Part shown: positions 33,879 to 38,135 of the stretch, in pieces
Position numbering within the stretch: the stretch's first letter is position 1
How the letters are laid out: each line of letters begins with the position of its first letter
DNA from: Oscillospiraceae bacterium
GTDB lineage: Bacteria; Bacillota; Clostridia; Oscillospirales; Oscillospiraceae
Direction: 5' to 3'
NCBI GenBank assembly: GCA_031261585.1
Contig: JAISJJ010000028.1
Span: 1 to 38,135, forward strand
Length of the DNA: 38,135 bases
The notes under the pieces: generated by a model
What the model saw: the letters and a program-made list of their open reading frames with translations, nothing else
The model's database searches: none
What the model was told of the DNA's origin: nothing
Made by a program: the position numbers and the translations under genes

Positions 33879-33964
33879 GTTGTCGCGGTTCCCGGCATCG
33901 CGCAAATTTCTGCTTGAACCACCTCTTGCGGACATACTATATAGTAGGTCTGCGGGAGGTTTTT

Positions 33965-35290
33965 ATGTTATCCCTAATCAACTCAATCAACGCCGCCGTG
34001 TGGGGCGCGCCGATGCTCGTACTGCTTGCGGGAACACACATTTTTCTCACGGTGCGCACGCGCGGGGTTCAGCGCAAACTCGGACTCGCGCTACGTTTGT
34101 CCGTTACGCGTGAGGACGGCGCGAACGGCGACATGTCGCAGTTCGGCGCGCTCGCCACCGCGCTCGCCGCGACGGTTGGAACGGGCAATATCATAGGTGT
34201 CGCAACGGCTATACGGCTCGGCGGATACGGCGCGGTGCTGTGGTGCTGGCTGACGGGCGTTCTCGGCATGGCGACGAAGTACGGCGAGGGACTGCTCGCC
34301 GTGCGCTATCGCCGCGTGACCTCGGACGGCACGATTCTCGGCGGACCGATGCTCGTGTTGGAGCGCGGACTGAATATGCGGTGGCTCGGGTGCCTGTTCG
34401 CGCTGTTCGCGATGCTCTGCTCGTTCGGTATCGGATCGAGCGTTCAGGCGAACGCGCTGACCTCCGCGCTGAACGGCGCGTACGGTGCGCCGACGTGGGT
34501 CACGGCACTCGTCACGGCGGCACTCGCGGCTGTCGTGATACTCGGCGGCGTGCGGTCGATTGAGCGCGTGTGCGGCGTGTTGGTGCCGTTCATGGCGGGG
34601 CTATATGCGCTGTCTTGTGCGGTTATACTCGTAATAAATCACTCATTTTTACTACAATCTCTTGTTTTGATGTGTAAAACTGCGTTCTCGCCGTCCGCAA
34701 TCGGCGGTGGCGCGGTCGGCGGCGGTATTCTCATCGCCATGCGGTACGGTGTGGCGCGCGGGCTGTTCTCGAACGAGTCGGGACTCGGCTCCGCACCGAT
34801 TGCGGCGAGTGCGGCGCGCACGTCCGAGCCCGTGCGGCAGGCTCTCGTGTCCATGACGGGTACGTTTTGGGACACGGTCGTAATATGCGCGATGACGGGG
34901 CTGACGCTCGTGTCGTCGATGCTGCGATACCCCGAGATTGCGGGTGCGGACGCGGCGGCGATGGCACGTCTCGCGTTCGAGCGCGCGCTGCCTGTCGGCG
35001 GCACGCTGTTGACCGTGAGCCTCGCGGCGTTCGTGTTCTCGACGATTATCGGTTGGTCGTACTACGGCGAGCGGTGCGCGGAACACCTGTTCGGCAAGCG
35101 CGCAATCGTGCCGTACAAGGTGCTGTACATCGCGACGGCGTTCCTCGGCGGCGTCGCGTCGCTCGACCTCGTGTGGGCGATGTCCGACACGCTGAATTTT
35201 CTCATGGCGTTGCCGAATCTCATATCCCTGCTACTGCTGTCGGGCGTGATAGCGCGCGAGACGCGGCGGTATTTCGGCAAAATGCGTTAA
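33965..35290 (+). CDS. Alanine/glycine:cation symporter (AGCS family)
   Basis: A 441-residue membrane transporter with about ten or eleven hydrophobic segments. The family blocks GTGNIIGVATAIRLGG, GMATKYGEGLLAVRYR, FSNESGLGSAPIAASAA and SYYGERCAEHLFG are clear. It takes up alanine or glycine with sodium ions. GGGAGG lies six bases before ATG 33965. The frame stays open upstream to 33848, but that part lies in a palindromic repeat, so I reject it. It is probably transcribed alone. Confidence 0.95.
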   Translation: MLSLINSINAAVWGAPMLVLLAGTHIFLTVRTRGVQRKLGLALRLSVTREDGANGDMSQFGALATALAATVGTGNIIGVATAIRLGGYGAVLWCWLTGVLGMATKYGEGLLAVRYRRVTSDGTILGGPMLVLERGLNMRWLGCLFALFAMLCSFGIGSSVQANALTSALNGAYGAPTWVTALVTAALAAVVILGGVRSIERVCGVLVPFMAGLYALSCAVILVINHSFLLQSLVLMCKTAFSPSAIGGGAVGGGILIAMRYGVARGLFSNESGLGSAPIAASAARTSEPVRQALVSMTGTFWDTVVICAMTGLTLVSSMLRYPEIAGADAAAMARLAFERALPVGGTLLTVSLAAFVFSTIIGWSYYGERCAEHLFGKRAIVPYKVLYIATAFLGGVASLDLVWAMSDTLNFLMALPNLISLLLLSGVIARETRRYFGKMR

Positions 35291-35297
35291 ATATGTA

Positions 35298-35326
35298 TTG
35301 CCCTTTGCGCCGTTCGGTAGTATAAT
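35298..35326 (+). promoter_or_regulatory. Sigma-A promoter for the glucuronoyl esterase gene
   Basis: TTGCCC (35298-35303) and a perfect TATAAT (35321-35326) with a 17-base spacer, 26 bases before the ATG. It begins seven bases after the symporter stop. Confidence 0.75.
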
Positions 35327-35352
35327 CATACCAAAAACGATAGGGGCAAATC

Positions 35353-37824
35353 ATGCGACATATTATCGCGCTCACACTCGCGGCGATCACCGCGCTGTCC
35401 GTTCCGACGTGGATTCCGTACCCCGCTAACGTCTCCGCAGAATCCGTGACCGCGCAGTTTGCGCTCGGCGACGCGATTCAGGACGGTACCGCGTGGGGCA
35501 GTGCGCCGTCGTACAATATCGGCGAACGCGGCAGTTTCAGACTGCTGTGGGACGGCGCGGCATTACATATCCGTGTGTACGCGGACGCGGGTTCCGACGT
35601 GAACACGCCGTTTAACTTCACGGGCGGCACCGATTATCCGCGCGCGCGTGATTTCGTCGCCGTCGGATTCGACGTGTACGGCGACCGCTTTAACTACGAG
35701 ACGGACACCGCCGGCTGGTTCCTCGTCCTCGGCGACGGCACGGTCAAGACGTTCTCGAACGCGATGATCCCGTCGCTCAGTTCGCCGTGGAATGAGAACA
35801 GCCCCGAGTTCAGCGACCGCGTTTCCGCCGTCGCGACGAGCGAGGGCAAGGCGCGTGTGTACGACATAACGCTGCAACTCGAAGCCGTCGGGCGCGAACA
35901 CCTCGCGAACGGCGACACGTGCGCGATTGAAATCGCGATTCACGACGGCACGGACGACGGTTGGGCGTTCTGGAGCCACAGCGACGCGTCGCTGTACACG
36001 GTGCCTGACCATGAGCGCGCCCGCGCACTCGACTGGGGTCTCGTGACGCTCGGCGGGAACAACGGCGAACTCGTGTTCAGCCATTGGCGCGCCGACGAGG
36101 CGATTCGGTGGTACAACTCGAAGTCGAACCCGGGCGACAACGTGTGGCGCACGGACACACTGGGCGAGTTCAAGGACGCGATGACAGCGTTCAAAACGCT
36201 GATGCTCAGCAGCGCGTACACGGCTCCCGCCGATCAACAGATCGTCATCGACCGCGTGTGGGACGCGTACCTCGGACTGCGGTGGGCGGACACGAAATAC
36301 CCCGATCCGCTCGATCTGCCGCGTCTGAACACGCTACCGAACCCGTACAAATTCTTCAATTCCGACCGTGAGGTGACGACACTCGCGGATTGGGCTGACC
36401 GCCGCGCCGAGATTCTCGACCTCGCGCAGTTCTACGAGTACGGCTACAAGCCGACGGAGGGCGCGGTCGAGATTCGCGGCGTTGCGCCAGACGCGACGGG
36501 CGGCTTCAAGGTCACGTACGCCGTCACCGCGAACGGCAAGACCGTTGAGACGTACTTCAACCTCAAACTGCCCGCGACCGAACAATCGGGCGGCGCGGCG
36601 ATAATAATCGGCGACCAGAGCTTTATGGCGCAGGGTATCGCGGGCGTTACCGCGCCGACCGAGTGGACGACGGACGACCGCACCGACGCTGTCGCGTGGG
36701 GCAACCGCAACGCGTACGGTTTCGACTTCGGCACGTTCACGATGCGTGAGATGGGGCTGTTCTATAAGCTGTTCCCGTATACGCGCAACTCGACGGACGA
36801 GGTCAGCGCGGAGATGGCGTACGCGTACGGCGTGTCGCGCGTGATCGACGCGTTGGAGCTTATCGCGGACGATTCTCGGCTGACCGTGCCGCTTGACGCG
36901 ACGAAAATCGCGGTGCGCGGCTTCTCGATCAACGGCAAATACGCGTTCGTCGCCGCGCTGTTCGATGAGCGCGTCGGCGTGTGTATTCCCGGAGCGTCGG
37001 GCGCGTCGGGTCTCAGCCCGTGGCGTTACACGTACGTCGGGCATGAGTACGACTGGACGGGTACGCCGTATTACAGCACCGACGCGTCGGCTCACGCTGT
37101 CGCGACGGGTACGGAGTTCATGGGCAACAGCGTTCGGCATAATCGCGTGCGTGAGACGGAGCTGTTCCGCCGCTTCATGAACCTCGGACACATGTATGAG
37201 CATGAAAACGGCGCGTTCGGCTACGGTACGCGCCTGCCGTATGACCAGAACGACCTGCTCGCGACGCTTGCGCCCCGCGCCGTGATCCTTGAAAACACGG
37301 TCAACGACTACAACGACGGCTCCGAGGCGGACGCGCTGAGCATGGAACTTGCCAAGAGCGTGTACACCGCGCTCGGGTACGATGCGGACGAGCTGCTGCG
37401 CTTCAACTACGGCAAGTACGCCGCATACGGCGACCCGCACGGTCAGGTCGGCGCGGCGGCGAACGTATCGGCGTATCTGCGGCACTATTTCTACGGTGAG
37501 ACGCTCGACGCGGCGGTCGACACGGCGTTGCGCGACAATCCGTTCCTGTACGCTGTGTCGAACGGCGCGACACCGTACGACTACTACTACGGCGGGTTCT
37601 CCGCGATTACGGGCGGCAGCGGCGCGGACGATGGGTGGTACTACCACGCCGCGCTCAACGCGACCGCGCCCGAGCCGACACCTGAGCCGTCGCCGACACC
37701 GTCGGACGATGTTCCCGCGAAAACCCCCGCGAAAGCCCCATGGCTCTACATCGGTATCGGCGCGGTGGTCGTCGTCGGTGCAGTCGGAATTGCCGTTGGG
37801 TTGATGAGACGGAAAAAGAAATAG
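35353..37824 (+). CDS. Surface glucuronoyl esterase (CE15) with CBM9-like domain
   Basis: An 823-residue exported protein. A signal peptide (about 1-30) is followed by a CBM9-like carbohydrate-binding domain (about 33-245; DGAALHIRVYADA, FVAVGFDVYGDR, IEIAIHDGT) and a spacer. The esterase domain (about 325-720) has FFNSDREVTTLADWADRR, YEYGYKP, the nucleophile GFSINGK (S525), a likely acid in ENTVNDYND (E647 to D655) and GDPHGQ (H696). CE15 enzymes cut ester links between lignin and glucuronoxylan. A PTPEPSPTP linker precedes a C-terminal membrane helix (about 795-818) and RRKKK, with no LPXTG, so the C-terminus is membrane-held. AGGGG precedes the ATG. Confidence 0.9.
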   Translation: MRHIIALTLAAITALSVPTWIPYPANVSAESVTAQFALGDAIQDGTAWGSAPSYNIGERGSFRLLWDGAALHIRVYADAGSDVNTPFNFTGGTDYPRARDFVAVGFDVYGDRFNYETDTAGWFLVLGDGTVKTFSNAMIPSLSSPWNENSPEFSDRVSAVATSEGKARVYDITLQLEAVGREHLANGDTCAIEIAIHDGTDDGWAFWSHSDASLYTVPDHERARALDWGLVTLGGNNGELVFSHWRADEAIRWYNSKSNPGDNVWRTDTLGEFKDAMTAFKTLMLSSAYTAPADQQIVIDRVWDAYLGLRWADTKYPDPLDLPRLNTLPNPYKFFNSDREVTTLADWADRRAEILDLAQFYEYGYKPTEGAVEIRGVAPDATGGFKVTYAVTANGKTVETYFNLKLPATEQSGGAAIIIGDQSFMAQGIAGVTAPTEWTTDDRTDAVAWGNRNAYGFDFGTFTMREMGLFYKLFPYTRNSTDEVSAEMAYAYGVSRVIDALELIADDSRLTVPLDATKIAVRGFSINGKYAFVAALFDERVGVCIPGASGASGLSPWRYTYVGHEYDWTGTPYYSTDASAHAVATGTEFMGNSVRHNRVRETELFRRFMNLGHMYEHENGAFGYGTRLPYDQNDLLATLAPRAVILENTVNDYNDGSEADALSMELAKSVYTALGYDADELLRFNYGKYAAYGDPHGQVGAAANVSAYLRHYFYGETLDAAVDTALRDNPFLYAVSNGATPYDYYYGGFSAITGGSGADDGWYYHAALNATAPEPTPEPSPTPSDDVPAKTPAKAPWLYIGIGAVVVVGAVGIAVGLMRRKKK

Positions 37825-37838
37825 GCGCGTAATTTACA

Positions 37839-37867
37839 CAAAACGCTCGGTAATACCGAGCGTTTTG
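37839..37867 (+). terminator. Terminator of the glucuronoyl esterase gene
   Basis: CAAAACGCTCGG (37839-37850) and CCGAGCGTTTTG (37856-37867) pair perfectly around TAATA, 14 bases after the stop. The T-run is inside the stem. Confidence 0.8.
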
Positions 37868-37891
37868 CGCTGATTATTCATCTCGCGCAAC

Positions 37892-38095
37892 CGTAGGGGA
37901 CGCCGCATTTACTTTTTCCGCGTTCCAACTCCCGTCATTGCGAGCGCACGAAGCAATCCAGTCCTCCGTTTCCCCCGTCCAAACCCTCGTAAAACGCGAG
38001 ATTAGACGAGGTTGCGGAGTTCTGGATTGCTTCGCGCGGCTCGCAATGACGAGTGATATAGTAAATGCGGGACGCCGAGGGCGGCGTCCCCTACG
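37892..38095. repeat. Nested repeat: TAGGGG hairpin interrupted by composite element copy B
   Basis: Outer ends are CGTAGGGGACG (37892-37902) and GACGCCGAGGGCGGCGTCCC, then CTACG (to 38095). Inside, CCGCATTTACT (37903-37913) and AGTAAATGCGG (38060-38070) bound a relative of the element at 10807-10978. The final 311 bases of the window hold only the terminator and this structure. Confidence 0.85.
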
Positions 38096-38135
38096 TGTGG
38101 TTTGCAAATCACAACTTTATCCGACACTTCGGGTG

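Larger units (their letters stand above)
33618..33964. other. Gene-free 350-base repeat region
   Basis: It contains TAGGGGCGGGGTCAACCCGCCC (about 33628-33650), a TAGGGACGGACG inverted repeat (33682-33759) and a GTCATTCTGAGCG inverted repeat (33799-33878). A weak promoter-like TTGAAC (33914-33919) lies before the palindrome ACTATATAGT (33936-33945). No gene. Confidence 0.7.

Noticed and set aside
33848..33964. N-terminal extension of the AGCS symporter
   Set aside because: It is encoded in a palindromic repeat; GGGAGG directly precedes ATG 33965.
36334..37647. 437-codon open frame (-) opposite the glucuronoyl esterase
   Set aside because: Arg/Val/His-rich shadow with no domain; the plus strand encodes a complete CE15 domain.

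Overview
The window comes from a GC-rich chromosome of a spore-forming, Gram-positive-type anaerobe, most probably an uncultured member of the Clostridia. The evidence is a spoIIE gene, S-layer homology (SLH) domains, strong Shine-Dalgarno sites, sigma-A-type promoters with 17-base spacers, and protein families typical of Firmicutes (DUF4474, DUF6056, MBOAT with DHHW). A surface-anchored glucuronoyl esterase suggests contact with plant cell-wall material, as in gut or digester communities. The lineage is inferred; no rRNA or other marker in the window settles it. I see no tRNA, rRNA, CRISPR array, transposase or phage gene.

Layout. 241-5378 (+): an HD-domain protein, then a cell-surface polymer cluster of a DUF6056-like membrane protein, an MBOAT O-acyltransferase, a small protein of unknown function and a DHHW/AlgX-like protein. 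5622-8553 (-): a kinase-like phosphotransferase and a ribosomal-protection-type GTPase. 8689-10068 (+): a DEAD-box RNA helicase, convergent with a CGGC-domain protein (10246-10716, -). 11248-19527 (-): one long block that starts with alaS and a HIT protein. It continues with a tightly coupled set: DUF350-like membrane protein, glutathionylspermidine-synthase-like ATP-grasp ligase, an orphan protein, a GNAT acetyltransferase, a macro-domain protein, and an AT-rich protein that resembles a class III nucleotidyl cyclase. 19703-22204 (-): a large WG-repeat SLH surface protein, divergent from spoIIE (22605-24944, +).

25399-37824 (+): a proline-rich membrane protein coupled to a DUF4474 protein, a metallophosphoesterase, prfA, a fused Sua5-CoaE protein, an M18 aminopeptidase, an M20 dipeptidase, a 53-residue zinc-ribbon protein, an AGCS amino-acid/cation symporter, and a CBM9-like/CE15 esterase with a C-terminal membrane anchor.

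Most intergenic gaps are filled with short palindromic or tandem repeat families. These include TAGGGG-ended hairpins, elements with CGTCATTGCGAG and GAAGCAATCC, elements with GATTCTTCGCTTCGCTC, GGCGGGGGTTTG units, and AATTGTTAATTG strings. Two copies of one element (10807-10978 and 37903-38070) have the same core orientation but opposite flanks. One AATTGTTAATTG-type string has become the coding junction of prfA and sua5-coaE.

The best candidate for an undescribed system is the coupled 11248-16507 gene set. It puts an amide-bond-forming ligase and its membrane partner in one transcription unit with an acetyltransferase, a possible ADP-ribose-binding regulator and a possible cyclase. Its joint function is inference.
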